Of a stretch of DNA of 64,000 bases, positions 1 through 11,303 are shown piece by piece. The notes below the pieces were generated by a model, which did not search any database, had not been told where the DNA came from, and worked only from the letters and a program-made list of their open reading frames with translations. Numbering within the stretch: the stretch's first letter is position 1; every line of letters begins with the position of its first letter. Source of the DNA: Charina bottae (taxonomy: Eukaryota > Chordata > Lepidosauria > Squamata > Charinaidae). A program made the position numbers and the translations under genes. The stretch covers positions 62,997,463-63,061,462 of the forward strand of contig JALMGJ010000005.1 in the NCBI GenBank assembly GCA_023362775.1, in the 5' to 3' direction.

Positions 1-422
1 AGAATGCATCTATCACTTTAATAAACCTGGAAGTGTGAAAGAGTATGTAGTCACAAAAATAATCTTGCCTCAAGATTCTGCGCAATTTATAAAATAATAT
101 TTGATTATTAAATCGGGATTTTGATGACACAGTGTTTGCTGTCCTTTTTCTTCCTGTTGTAGAAGTCATATATAACTGGTAAATAAATATAACCTTAGGA
201 AGTGAGGGCATTGGTTTGCTATCTTCCATGTTCCCAATATAGCATTCTTGGCTTTCTACTCCTAATAGTGAGCTTGGTAAGTATGAACTTTCTCCTGTTT
301 CTTGAATTGCTCTGTTGTCTTTGTATCTTACTGAGATATCCCATTATCATCAAATCAGAATCAGAACTGTGACCTTTCAGTGATAGTGTCTTTTCCATTT
401 TGTACCTTGCCATGGTTTTTGC
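1..422. other. AT-rich sequence, nothing recognised
   Basis: No gene, repeat or motif is supported here. A reading frame runs on the minus strand, but only the part over the neighbouring Bov-B fragment resembles a known protein. Confidence 0.5.
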
Positions 423-495
423 CTCCAGAATATCATCCATCCATCTTGCCCTTGGTCGGCCCCTCTTCCTTTTGCCTTCCACTTTCCCTAGCATG
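423..495 (-). mobile_element. Bov-B LINE 3' coding fragment
   Basis: Read on the minus strand this encodes LGKVEGKRKRGRPRARWMDD, the C-terminal signature of the Bov-B (RTE clade) reverse transcriptase ORF. The same signature occurs in the longer Bov-B copies at 36101-36570 and 45610-47284. Only about 70 bp is clearly homologous, and the flanking frame soon departs from the family. It is a relic with no function implied. Confidence 0.75.
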
Positions 496-1260
496 CATTT
501 CCCTGCCATGGTTACCAAATCTCAATAATTGTGTTTCTTCTAACTTTCCATCAGCAAATTCCAGAAAACAAGTAGGTAACATGGTATTTACTTCAGTATA
601 GGAAAACAAAATGCGCCGTGATCTTTATATCAAGGTACCTAAGTTTTCCAATATAGGGAGACGAAACATTGTTTCTCACTTTCATCCACTGGTGACAAAA
701 TTGTTTTGGTTTATTGATTTCTTGGGCATGAATTTAATGCACTGCCTAGCTAGTGAAAGGAAAGGCATATTGTTTTGATGGGTGTTTATTGTTGCTGCTG
801 TTGTTGAGCTGTTAGTGATAGTAACAGCTTATGCTTCCAAAAGTTGTTTTCAGAAAGAAAGTAAGCATGAAAGTTAGACACGAATTTCAGTTCCAAAACC
901 ATATGGTTGGAAATGCCAACTGAGTTGCAAAAGTGTTACAGTGCTGTTGAGAATAAAAGTTTTTTTTTTAAAAAAAAGCAAATTAAAATCTACCAGAAAA
1001 TTATTTTGTTCATTTCCATTGAGATTCACCAAAAAACTGCACCCAGGGCAAAATCTTAGCTGACTCATTTCTTTCCATTTCAGAAACCATTATCATGCTT
1101 CCCCTGCCCTGGATAACTCCTCTTACAAGGAGAGAGAAAGCTGATTAAAGAAGATGGCAACTCTGAATCAATACTGACAGTGCCTAACATAAGAATATGC
1201 ATAACCATCTCAACTCCTCCAACTCCATGAAATACTGATGCCATCACATTGAAAGCTAAA
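496..1260. other. AT-rich sequence, nothing recognised
   Basis: Contains short A and T runs (a poly-T/poly-A junction near 960-977). I see no coding or mobile-element signature. Confidence 0.4.
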
Positions 1261-1261
1261 G

Positions 1262-1327
1262 GGGAGAGAGAGAAAGAGAAAGAGAAAGAGAAAGAGAAAG
1301 AGAAAGAGAAAGAGAAAGAGAAAGAGA

Positions 1328-1393
<66 letters not shown>
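1262..1393. repeat. Purine microsatellite (GAGAAA)n then (GA)n
   Basis: A hexamer GAGAAA tract passes into a pure GA dinucleotide tract, about 130 bp in total, with all purines on the + strand. Long homopurine-homopyrimidine mirror tracts like this can adopt triplex DNA and are length-polymorphic. Confidence 0.95.
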
Positions 1394-1394
<1 letters not shown>

Positions 1395-1396
<2 letters not shown>

Positions 1397-2381
1397 GCCA
1401 GATTGCTTAGAACAGGGCCTTTGGCATAATGATCTACTTGTGTGTAACAGCCTACTCAGGAGTATGGATTACTCTCAAATAAAATGCTTGTGCAAACACC
1501 TTTGATCAGCATCAGCTAGGCTCAAATGAAGGGCAAGAGCTTCCTCAATATAAAAACTTCAGCCAGACATTAGAACGATGTGATAGTCTGATGTTGTATC
1601 GAAGCCAAATCACTTCTGTGGACTAATTACTAGTTGAACTCTTGGTAGTTGTTCAATTAATAAATCACATATACAAAATTCTGTAAAAACTAAAGTTTTA
1701 GTACAGCAAATAATAAAATATTATTTTAGATCAAGTGCACAGAAAAATAGAATATAGCCTCCATAGTATCCTTTTCTTTTATATAATGACTGGAATGAAG
1801 ATTTGCATATGCTTGTTTTGAAGACAACAATGGGGCAATGGAGGATATCATAATATGCAGTTGAGGTGTCTTGCTGTTAAGGCTTCTCTCTGGCCCTTAA
1901 CTGGCTGTTGTACTCACAACACTACTGAGATGTTAATTTTGTGACCAGCAATTATAAGCAAATATCTTTGGAAGGCAATTAGCTTAAACTACTTCGGTGG
2001 AACAACTTCTTCCCACTTTTAGTATCTGAAGATTACACATTCTTTCTTCTAGATAACATTAAAAACACCATCTGTTTATTTATCCATGAATATGGTCTAA
2101 TAAAATCAGTATAGTTTAAATGGGTGCACAGAATAAGAAAGGTTGCTTTACAGTAAAGCCAAAAAATGAAAGAGACATTGAGAAAATACAATAATCTCCA
2201 ATAAGTTTAGTATAGGCTTCCCCAGTCTGGGGGATTTTCAGGTGTGTTGGGCAAAGACCATGCAGGCTGAGAATTATTAGATTTGAAATCTAAAATATCT
2301 GTAGGACAGTAGGTAAATAAACAGTGACATATACCACTTTATCTTCTCTCTGCCCTTCTCCAGGATTGTCCCTTTCTGCCT
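1395..2381. other. AT-rich sequence, nothing recognised
   Basis: No open frame of note, no repeat signature seen. Confidence 0.4.
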
Positions 2382-2484
2382 GCCCTCCCTCCCTCCCTCC
2401 CTCCCTTCCTCCCTCCCTCCCTCCCTTCCTTCCTTCCTTCCTTCCTTCCTTCCTTCCTTCCTTCCTTCCTTCCTTCCTTCTTCT
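2382..2484. repeat. Pyrimidine microsatellite (CCCT)n/(CCTT)n
   Basis: CCCT units change into a longer run of CCTT units, homopyrimidine on the + strand. It lies just upstream of a Penelope-like insertion. Penelope-like elements are often found beside simple repeats, but the order of events cannot be read from the sequence. Confidence 0.95.
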
Positions 2485-2522
2485 CTCCTTAAAAACAGGT
2501 GAAATTACTGCAGCAGTTCTTC

Positions 2523-2659
2523 TGCTTACTAACTTTGCTCAGACTGAAGAAGCTCCTTGGATAAGGAGCGAAACGTTTCCACTGAGAAAATAGAAATCCA
2601 GTTGACATGATTCAAGCTACAGACAATTCCACCTGGATGACTGAGAACCTTCATAGACA
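2523..2659 (+). mobile_element. Penelope-like short insertion with hammerhead-like core
   Basis: A 137-bp segment lies between two copies of a 14-bp direct repeat (2509-2522 and 2660-2673), as expected for a target-site duplication. It contains CTGAAGA (2544-2550), then a 7-bp perfect stem with a GGAT loop (2552-2558 with 2563-2569), then GAAAC (2570-2574). This is the order of conserved strands around helix II of a hammerhead ribozyme. A second copy lies at 15612-15733 on the minus strand with its own flanking repeat. Penelope-like elements are known to carry hammerhead motifs. The assignment to that class is from memory of the sequence family, and the third ribozyme strand was not located. 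Confidence 0.6.
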
Positions 2660-2673
2660 TGCAGCAGTTCTTC

Positions 2674-4344
2674 AGTAAAGCTATGGGTCACTTGCAAGGG
2701 TCCTCCATGTCTTCCTACTAGACAACTTGAAATATAACATGATAAAAGATAGCATGTATACATATTTTAATACTAATAAATAAATGGCTAAGTGCTAACC
2801 AAACCCTGAGTGTAATATGTGAAAATGTTGCACAGTGTTTCTTAACAGTTGGCCTGTTAAGAAGAGAGGATAGTCAAAGACAGAAAACTGGGTCATACAG
2901 TCACCTGCTTAATCAGACCAGAAAACACAATTAAAGTAAGTATATAACAAGCAGGAGAAAACTGGAGAAGTGATTGTGCCTGACCTATCAAGAACACTTT
3001 CTGCATAGCCAGGAGATTTTTGACAGCAGAGAGCTGTGTTAGGAAGACTGTGCTGTCTCTTTCATAAATCTATAGCTCTTTGCATAGGACTTTTGGAGGA
3101 CAGGATTGTATGTATAAAGGAGTCCTAAATGCTTTACAAATGGGGTATCCCCCCCCCCAAGGCTAAAACACAGAATCATGAAGAAATGCGGGACTGTGAC
3201 ATTGCTTGTCTTTGTTCTATCAATTCCTTGTTGGCTAAGGCTGCCTCCTCCCTTTCACTGGGAGGATTTGCATGAAAATGGAGCTCAGCAAATGCAGAGC
3301 CAATTAAAACTGAGCCTCAACTTTATCAAAGGAGACTCAAAGGGGTACAACTTTTCATTGTACCAGAATCATCCAGTTAATCCACTTATCTCATAGGGAT
3401 GAACTTAGTGTACCTGTTGCAGCTTTCAGTTCCATTCAAATGACGGGATTTTCTCACTCAATATGGCTTAAAATGCTTGAATATGTAAATAGACAAAAAT
3501 CCTCCTGACAGCTTATGTGGCTGAAGCTGCTTGTCAGGCTCTATCAGAACTAAGGTAATAAAAAGTGAAGCAGCTTTTTATTGCCCAGAATGCCATAGAA
3601 ACAGAAAACATTCATTGACCAATCTTCTGAATGCTCACTCAGGTTGAGTGAGTCTAAATTCCAGGCAAAAAGGGATTGCAAACATTAATTTTTAATGTAG
3701 TAGCACTTCAGAATGAGAGGAGGAAGCCGATGAGTTCATGAATCAGGAATTGAACCACAGAAGTCATGCCCGAAGAAGAACAGAATATATATTTCTGCCA
3801 TTGCATTACCCTTATTTATGCTATGGCCATTAAAGAAGTCATACTTTATTATAGGACATCAGTGGGTAGACTTGATCTTGTAGAAGAAAAATGGGAAATC
3901 ATTGTAAACGCACCATATCCATTTAGGTATTATGACATTTATGACTAATAATTGGGGGAAATGATCCTGTTACGAGGGATTGTTTTTGATGAACTATTTG
4001 AAAAGCCTTTTGAGTTTGTGATTATTTATATCTCTAATAAATGGCAGTTTAACCCTAGATTCACATTCAGGATGGAGCAGATAGTTGAAATTGGAATAAG
4101 TTCCAGTTAAGCCTTCAGTGTGCATGTAAGGATTCTCCCTGTGGAGAAATCAGGGGGACTTCTGTTTCCTGCGCTGGTCCATGTCCAGTTTCTCATCTCT
4201 TTACCACAGAGGGAGATTTCACTCAAACTGGGAAAAATAACCACAGGATCTCTTGTTTTGACTGAAGGGAAGAGACAGGGAAGGATCATGGAAGTCTGCT
4301 GTTGTGTCTAACTTCTTTATTAGGGATTTATCTTTATATCTTTA
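2674..4344. other. Non-coding sequence, nothing recognised
   Basis: Short open frames occur (for example 3178-3396 and 3766-3948), but I could not relate them to any protein family or good splice context. An 8-C run lies near 3151. Confidence 0.4.
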
Positions 4345-4477
4345 CATATTTATATTTATCTAGGCTGCAAAAATCTGAAAAGCACCTGGATGGCAGCAAA
4401 GGGAAAGGGTTTCTGGATCTCTTTGTTGCCATCAAATGGTCACCCATATTTTTGGCACCCACTTGGGATGGCCCTCT
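4345..4477. mobile_element. Palindromic MITE (copy of a six-member family)
   Basis: Contains the family's central hairpin, GATGGCAGCAAAG at about 4391-4403 against CTCTTTGTTGCCATC at about 4420-4434. Outward of it is GGCTGCAAAAATCT on the left and its complement-like partner TTTTTGGCACCC on the right, ending near a GGCCC terminus. Related copies lie at 4577, 13050, 20695, 40597 and 54030. The left end is degraded and no clear target duplication was found for this copy. The best-defined member is 13050-13180. Confidence 0.6.
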
Positions 4478-4576
4478 ACTTCATGGGGATGGCAGTGGAA
4501 ATTCTGAATCTTTTCAAAACGTAAGTATGATCCACAAATCCACTATCCAAAAAGTTAATGCTGTAACAACCTGACA

Positions 4577-4637
4577 CTATGGCTACCATATCTGAGCTGT
4601 AAAAATCTGGATGACCATTAAATGGTATCAAAGAAGG
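4577..4637 (+). mobile_element. Palindromic MITE, left half only
   Basis: Begins GGCTACCATATCTGAGCTG and continues into AAAAATCTGGATGACC, matching the left arm of the family seen at 20695 and 13050. The hairpin centre and right arm are missing or decayed. It lies about 100 bp from another member. Confidence 0.5.
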
Positions 4638-4639
4638 AG

Positions 4640-7481
4640 AGTTTACTTATTTGTTTGGTATGACAATGATAATCACCTAGTAGGGAAAAGTGTGTGATAG
4701 AACAGCATTCAATGCTTTTCCTGACTTTTTAAAAACATCCTTCCCATTGTTCACAGTGAGAGTACCATTGTGAACTCTTTCAGCATGCAGCAGAAGACTC
4801 CGGGGGAAAATCACTCAGTTTTGTACTCAGGGCCTTCTCAGACAAGGTCACAGTTTTTCCATCACCCTGTAACTCAGAGGAAGAAACATCTAGCAGAATC
4901 TCCACCTTCCTGCAGATGTCTGAGAGCTCTTCCACATGACCTGCTAAATGCAGATTGAAAATGCCTCAGCAACCAACTTTAGAGTACATAAATGGATGAT
5001 GTCATGTTCAACTCACCCTGATCTGCCTAGAAGGCAGCACAAACTTGTCTTCTCCTTGTTTTGGAGTGATGTTTCACAGTTTCCAGTTTCTTCTAGCAGA
5101 CATCATGGCTTCAGATCTGTCTGAAGCGCATCATATTGGAGTAAGGTTATGGCAGGCACCTGCACTGTCCCTGCGGGCCACCCAAAGCTGCTGTATGTGT
5201 GCCCCTACTTCTGCTTCCTGACCACTAATTTTCAGGGCCATTCCACTTTGGCAGCAAGGCACTCAGGTTTCTCCCTTGGTGCCATCCCTCCTACTTCTCT
5301 TGCAGGCCATGGGTGGCAGAAGAAGCAGGGAGAGCTGGTTGGAGAGGTGCTTCCCCTTTAGTGCACCTGTCCCCCCCCCCCAGTGGATTTGGTACTGCAG
5401 TGCTAAGCTGCAGTGGTACGTTTTACATGTGTCCAGTGATCTTCTGAAAGCCCTCTGGACAAGGGTCTCCTTAACACATGTTCAGCCTCTGAAATACTGC
5501 TGGACATGTGTCACGATCAGCTTTTGCAATTTTAGCACTGCAACAATAAAGCTATGGAGGAGAGGTGAACTTGGGTAGCTTTATTGTGGGAATGAAGAGC
5601 CACTTCTACCCACTTCCCTGTTGGAAGGAAGCGGGGGGGGGGGGCGGAAACAGTTCTTCACACATCACTCTTGTGAGGAAGCAACTCTTTTTGGTGCTGA
5701 GAGAAGAGAGGCAGGAGAAGGGGGGGGGGAGAAATATGTGGCTATTTTTTTGCCCGTTCCACCATCCCTGAATGGGATCAGAGAACAGGCAGCAGGATAC
5801 CAGCTTCCCCTCTTCTTCCCATGCTTTGGTTGCCGTGGCTGGCTGGAGAAGAGGGAAAGAGAAAACAAAGGAGAATATCTTCTTTGCTGCCAGTTCTCAA
5901 TCCCACACAGTGATCACAGTGAGTCTTCTGCTGCTGGTAACTGGGACCAAGGAGGCATTCCTCACCTCGCCTCTCTCTTCTTCTGCTACAGACAGACTTC
6001 CCCTTCTGCCTCCTTGTTGAGGCAGAATAGGATTGGAAGTTCAAACAGCACACTTCTTAAGTAAGGATATTTTCTGATGGTCCCTGTACTGGATGACATC
6101 GCTTTACTGCTATTGTGGGGAAGAGCTCTGAAACTATAACATTAGTTTGGGCTCCTTAACAATCTGAGCAGGTCCTCCATAGTGTGGATATCTCTATAAG
6201 GCTTTAAAATGATGTACATACAACATTCTTCTATTCTAAAAGGGAAGAAGCTGAGCTACTCTGAATCATTTGAAATACGTCCCGTTTCCTATTGCTCTCC
6301 TAATTTGAAAGTGTATTCCCTGACATTGTACTGCAAGTCTTAAGTAGCTGTAGAATGGGACAAGGAGAGAACAAATTTAGACCAACTTCAATTTTATTCA
6401 AATCAGCACCATCTTTCTATCGCTGCAATGTGTCTTTCTCAATAATATTTTCTCACTGAAACCAGCCAGTTATGTGTGCCATGGAAATATCCAGGCCCTA
6501 GAAAATCTTTTTTCTTTCCAGCTGATTAATCGGAAGAGTTTCTGTTTGGGAAGTCTTCCTTTAAACCTCTAAGAGGACCCATTAGTTTGGGCTATTTTTC
6601 CATGTCAGTCTTCAGTGTGAGCTCTACTTACGCCCATTAGTTAGGCTAAATCAATCAAATGCTAACTTACTAGAACTAACCCATGGATAGGTAACTTCTC
6701 TGGGCCAAATAACATTTGGGATTTTGAGAATATGTAGTAAACGTAGCAGACATGCCTACTTACAGAACAGATTTCATGATGGGCAAGATGAGCCATGAAA
6801 TGCTCATTTATAGTATATTAGAAAGTGAACCAAACCTCCAGGATGCTGTCTCTCGAAGTGGGACTTTTAGGGGCCAAAGACCTTATCATAAATAAACATG
6901 GCGCTAGAGGCGTGTTCTTTGTTTTATAGCATGTTAACTTTCTAATTCATTATTATTATTTTTAAGTCAAGAGGGACAAGGTGCCTGGTGAACATCAAGG
7001 GAGATGTCTGGGAGCTCATGGTAGGGGATAGCATCATGTTACCTTCCTCTTGCCCAATTGTTCAAATGGTGACCTGACTTTTAGGAGGTAAATACTTTTA
7101 AAAAGCCAATATAAAAGTTCTACTATGGAGAGTAATCCCCCAACAGAACTTCAAATGGCAGCCAACATAGCTTTAATGAAGGTGAGATGCTGTAACTGAT
7201 GAACTGAGGTCATCTTATCAAGGGTGTTGCACACCCCAACTATTATGGCATGATTTTAAATTTTGAAATAAAGAAGTTAATATGGTAAATAAAAGTTAAT
7301 ATAATAAATTAACTTTTATTATATAACGTAATGTTGTAAACAGGTTCCTTTAAGATTACAGGTTGGTTACCTTCTTCAGAGTATTCCTTTAGCCTTCATA
7401 GAAAGGTGACTTCTAGTAACTTATATTTTACAAAATTTCTGCTAATCTTTGCTTTTCCTGGCAATAAATATACTGTATACA
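4640..7481. other. Non-coding sequence with a GC-richer patch
   Basis: About 5140-6060 is richer in G+C and carries overlapping frames of 60-147 codons on both strands, plus homopolymer runs (C run near 5372, G run near 5634, G run near 5721). None of the translations resembles a family I know, and frames open on both strands at once point to composition rather than coding. I recognise no repeat in the rest. Confidence 0.4.
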
Positions 7482-7521
7482 GTGTTTATTTGTTTATTTG
7501 TTTATTTGTTTATTTGTTTAT
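7482..7521. repeat. Microsatellite (TTTATTTG)n
   Basis: About five units of an 8-bp period TTTG/TTTA tract. Confidence 0.9.
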
Positions 7522-8721
7522 ACACTTGTTCTAATGGTTGGAGGATTACCTTGGGCTAAGGATGCTGAGCTACTCTTAAACCTATCCTTCTAGCCACACC
7601 TCCCAAATCCATCACTTCTCTGTCTACCCTCCCTCCAGAATTTAAACTGGGAGAGGTGTCCTATGTTAACATTCTTTGAGTGACAGTTCTAATGTCCAAT
7701 CCTCACAAAGGGATCTTCCAACATCCCCTCAACTGCTGCCTTACACAAATCTGCTTTCTGCTTTTGTCAGCTCATTTCATGCCCTATTTAACTATAGAAA
7801 CAGGACAGGCCTACTTCACTGCACCTTTGCAGGGATGTGATTATTTTAGGATCACCTCTGTTTTTTGATGATAAATCTTCTAACATGGACACCTGGGTAG
7901 GATTTTCTGCTAGGAAAAACTGCAATTGGCTACTTTGTGTTATGCAAACCTAATCAATGTAGTTAGCTGATGGTGCAGTGTGTTCTGTGAACCCAGTCTA
8001 TTGGGTTATTCCAGTAAACCATGATTCACATTTTGTATGAACACTGTCCTAGTATTTGATCATACTGAATCCCATTCATGTTAAAAGATAATATTGGAAA
8101 TATATCGTGTTCTAATAAACTGGAATTGTATACAACAAAATGCTGATTATCAGTGAAATAAAACTCTTTTAAAATTGCTTGCTCTGCCCATTAAATGAAA
8201 TAGCTAGGAATACTATTTTTTCTCCCAAGAGGTATATATAATAGGTAGAAGTAATTTAACATTTGTAGTGTATGCATGCAAGATATAAGAGTTGAACAGA
8301 TTTTTGACAATTTGTGTCACACAAAGTTACTGGCCAGAGGTGAATGATTTTAAAGGCCTCTTAGTAGCAATGTTGTCAGTTTAATCACTTGGTGATTCCA
8401 TGCTGGTCGTGAAGATGCGTCCTTGCCATTTTTCCAGTTAGCAAGAATAAAGGCCAACCTGTGGCCAATTAGTCACATATAAATGTGATTCAGTGACATT
8501 TTTGTTCCCAAACTCTTAGTATAAAATGATTGTTGAGGAAATGACTAGTGATAAAGATAAGGAATGTGGCTGTACAATTGTGAGTTTCCCTTTACACCTG
8601 GAAGTTTAATAAAGCAGAATAAAAGACATGTTCAGGTATATATATTAGACTTCCATCTTTGGAAAATTAACATTCTACACAAAGTATTCATTGCCTTCTG
8701 AAAAGTAAATTAATACAATAC
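7522..8721 (+). other. NPS upstream / 5' region
   Basis: Lies directly upstream of the first coding exon of NPS. A non-coding first exon and promoter would be expected here or further upstream. I could not pick out a convincing 5' exon, TATA box or CRE, and no mobile element was recognised. Confidence 0.3.
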
Positions 8722-8817
8722 ATGTTTTCTTACAGTCTCTTCAGGCTATATGCTGTATTAATTATCTGGCTCTCGACAATGAATATGAATGGATGTTATC
8801 CTATTGTCGCATCTGTG
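8722..8817 (+). CDS. NPS: Neuropeptide S precursor, first coding exon (signal peptide)
   Basis: This exon encodes the secretion signal and first propeptide residues of neuropeptide S, a secreted brain peptide that acts on the G-protein-coupled receptor NPSR1 in arousal and anxiety circuits. From ATG 8722 it reads 32 codons: a basic-hydrophobic stretch (LFRLYAVLIIWLSTM) and then CYPIVASV. This lines up with the human precursor's LSTM...CYP at almost the same spacing, and cleavage after the Cys is likely. The exon ends in phase 0 at a consensus donor, GTAAGTAAG, at 8818. The ATG is in frame and gives a signal peptide two residues longer than human; the context TAC before ATG is weak. TTTTCTTACAG (8725-8735) also resembles a splice acceptor. 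If that is used, the start would lie in an upstream exon I could not find. Confidence 0.85.
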
Positions 8818-10121
8818 GTAAGTAAGAAAACTTCCTTGGCTAGAGATACAGTGTGTTATTACTTTTAAAACCATGTCAAACTATTTTAAATACCAGTATT
8901 ATCAAATGTGTTAATCATCAATCAAACTATCAGATGATCTTTTGCAACTTATAATACATCTTTACATATACCTTGCTCTATTAAGCATTTTTTTTTTGCA
9001 TTGCTATAAAAATTGTAACAATCTTGCACTTATTGATTTCCATAAATTTAGACTACAGACACTTTATCTGAATTATGCTGCTCTAGTGACTGAGGCATGA
9101 AACTGGGAATTAAGATATTCAGTACTATAAACTTGATTTGCTACAGATTCTTCTTTTTCGGTACATCTAGCTTTGCAATCCTACTTAAATTTAAGTCAAT
9201 ACTGTTTCAGCAAGGCTTCCTCCCACATTGGTATGTGTACATTTGCAGCATAGATTTCATTATATAGTGAAAATCGGTACTCTGTGACTGAAACCTGTTA
9301 TAATTCCAGCTATACTGTTGTCAATCTGAAGCAAGTTGGAAAGCTTTGATGCTGAATAAATCTATGAATTTTAAACAAGTGAAAGCAAGTGAATGTAATG
9401 TTTATATTTTCTGAAAGTCATGACTGTATATTATAGTCATGTGAATCCATTTGGGAAAGAACTAAGAATGTTATGCCAACTATTGTTGAAAGTTTAAGTC
9501 CACAGATGCAGACTTATAAGATTAGCAAATAATATCCAATATTATGCTGTATTACCAGTATCATTTTACCATGTATATTGGCACAAACTTAACTTTACAC
9601 AGTAATTCATTTTTGAAAACTACTCATCATACATTCAATATGTGTAGCTAGTCATTCCTTTTTTGCAATAATCTTATTTGCAACCGAACTAATTAGAACA
9701 TTTCAACATTTCTATAGGAACCTAATTGTTTAATTTTATAGTTTAATTTTATAGTTTTAATTGCCTTTTGACATTCCAAAATATGTTCTAACAGATTTAA
9801 CTAGTTATGTAACAACAACAACAATATAAATTATCCAGGAAGTGACACTCAAACGGTCATGGTTATACATGAATCTGAGGAAATAGTGTATACATATCTG
9901 TGAATCCAGTATTGTTCTCAGGGTTTTGCAGTTTCTATTTTATATTTGCACATGCACAGACACACATACACACACATACACATGCATATACACAAAGTCT
10001 ATCAAGTAAGTAATAATGAGAAAGTTAACAACTCCTGAGTAAGGGTTTAAATCTAAAGCCCCTAGGATCAGTAGAATGGGTAAAAACAAAGGCTTACAGC
10101 CAAAGATTTCCAGCTGTTTTC
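8818..10121 (+). other. NPS intron, 5' part
   Basis: Intronic sequence after the donor at 8818. It holds a short (CA)n-rich tract at about 9958-9992. Nothing else was recognised. Confidence 0.5.
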
Positions 10122-10140
10122 AGAATTTAAGGAATCCCAA

Positions 10141-10325
10141 AATGTAATGAAGAGGTTGGGGAAAAGTTAAGATGACAATTACTCAATAGAAAGAAGGGCG
10201 GAAGGCACAATTGCTTTTTTGTTAGTTTTAATTTCTTTCTTGTTTCTCTATCTCTTATTTTCTATTTTTGTTCTTGTTTGTTTTGTATATTTTATTACAT
10301 TAAAAAATTCTAATTAAAAAAACAG
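10141..10325 (+). mobile_element. 5'-truncated L1-like LINE 3' end with 19-bp target duplication
   Basis: A 185-bp segment ending in an A-rich tail (ATTAAAAAAACAG) is bounded by identical 19-bp direct repeats at 10122-10140 and 10326-10344. Long target duplications with an A-rich 3' end are the signature of target-primed reverse transcription. The T-rich body resembles the 3' UTR of reptile L1 elements, but that family call is tentative. Confidence 0.65.
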
Positions 10326-10344
10326 AGAATTTAAGGAATCCCAA

Positions 10345-10395
10345 CTGCCCAGAGTCATTGAGAGTCAGATGACATATAAATAATAATAATAATTT
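10345..10395 (+). mobile_element. L2/CR1-like LINE 3' tail remnant
   Basis: CTGCCCAGAGTCATTGAGAG followed by ATATAAATAATAATAAT matches the shared 3' end (CCGCCCAGAGTC...ATAAATAAATA) of the L2-like elements in this window. Only the last 50 bp or so is present. Confidence 0.5.
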
Positions 10396-10439
10396 AGATA
10401 TCTATTGTATGATAGCTGTACAGGTAAAAACCTTTTCTC

Positions 10440-11303
10440 CTTCATTTCCTAGACCGAGAGGCCTTTCGGTCACTCATGCCCTGGTTGTCTGCCATATAGA
10501 TTACTGTAACGCACTCTACATGGGGCTACCCTTGAAGAATATCCGGAAGCTACAGCTGGTACAGAATGCGGCCGCGCAGGCAGTTTTAGGTGCACCAAGA
10601 TCGACAAATATAACACCTCTGCTCTGTGAGCTGCATTGGGTGCCAGTTTGCTTCTGGGTCCAATTCAAGGTGTTGGTTATTACCTTTAAAGCCCTACATG
10701 GCATGGGCCCAGGTTATCTGAGGGACCGCCTCATCCCCATTACAGCGCCGCGTCCCACCCGATCTTGCAGAGAGGGCATGTTGCGGACCCCCTCTATGAA
10801 AGAGTTCCATCTAGCGGGGTCTTGGAGGCGAGCCTTCTCTGCAGCGGCACCTGCCCTATGGAACATCCTCCCCCCAGAGATAAGACAGGCCCCTTCACTC
10901 CTGGACTTCAGGAAAAAATTAAAAATTTGGCTCTGTGATCTCGCCTGGGGCAAGAAGGAAAGTGGTCATGCTTGGGGATGGCTATTCTCTTAGAGCTGCC
11001 TCAAATATTTTAAATATGTTTAGCTTCACTGTAAGAACCACCTGCCACTTGGATTTTATTGTATTTATATTTTTATTGTTATTTTTATTGTATTTTAATG
11101 ATGGTTGTAATCTACCCAGATAATAATACATATAAATACAATAATAATATACAATAAATACAATACAATATACATAAATACAATAATAATAATTTTATTG
11201 TATTTTAATGATGTTGTTATGGTTGTAAACTGCCCAGAATCCTTCCTTGAGGGGGAGATGGGCGGTCATAGAAATTTAATAAATAAATAAATAAATAAAT
11301 AAA
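10440..11303 (+). mobile_element. L2/CR1-like LINE, C-terminal reverse transcriptase region
   Basis: The longest frame (10409-10993) includes THALVVCHIDYCNALYMGLP, then QLVQNAAAQAVLGAP, ELHWVPVCFWVQFKVLVITF and the tail region ALWNILPPEIRQAPSL. This is the thumb/C-terminal part of reverse transcriptases of the L2/CR1 group of non-LTR retrotransposons. The catalytic core is absent, so the copy is 5' truncated and dead. The 3' end CTGCCCAGAATCC...GGGCGG is followed by (AATA)n to 11303. The 3' UTR carries an internal duplication: TTTATTGTATTTTAATGATG occurs near 11085 and again near 11197, separated by AT-rich repeats. Confidence 0.85.

Noticed and set aside
2324..2593. 89-codon frame of Leu/Pro/Ser repeats
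   Set aside because: It is the translation of a CCCT/CCTT microsatellite running into a Penelope-like insertion.
3178..3396. 72-codon frame with a hydrophobic start that looks like a secreted peptide
   Set aside because: No similarity to a known precursor, no dibasic sites in a sensible place, no splice or promoter context; compatible with chance.
4483..4520. Possible upstream NPS exon: an ATG frame ending at a GTAAGTATG donor that would join 8736 in frame
   Set aside because: It lies at the edge of a palindromic MITE, would add an odd N-terminus (MGMAVEILNLFKT), and the ATG at 8722 already gives a signal peptide of the right length.
5149..6064. Cluster of overlapping frames (60-147 codons) on both strands
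   Set aside because: Explained by locally higher G+C and homopolymer runs; translations are low-complexity and match nothing I know.
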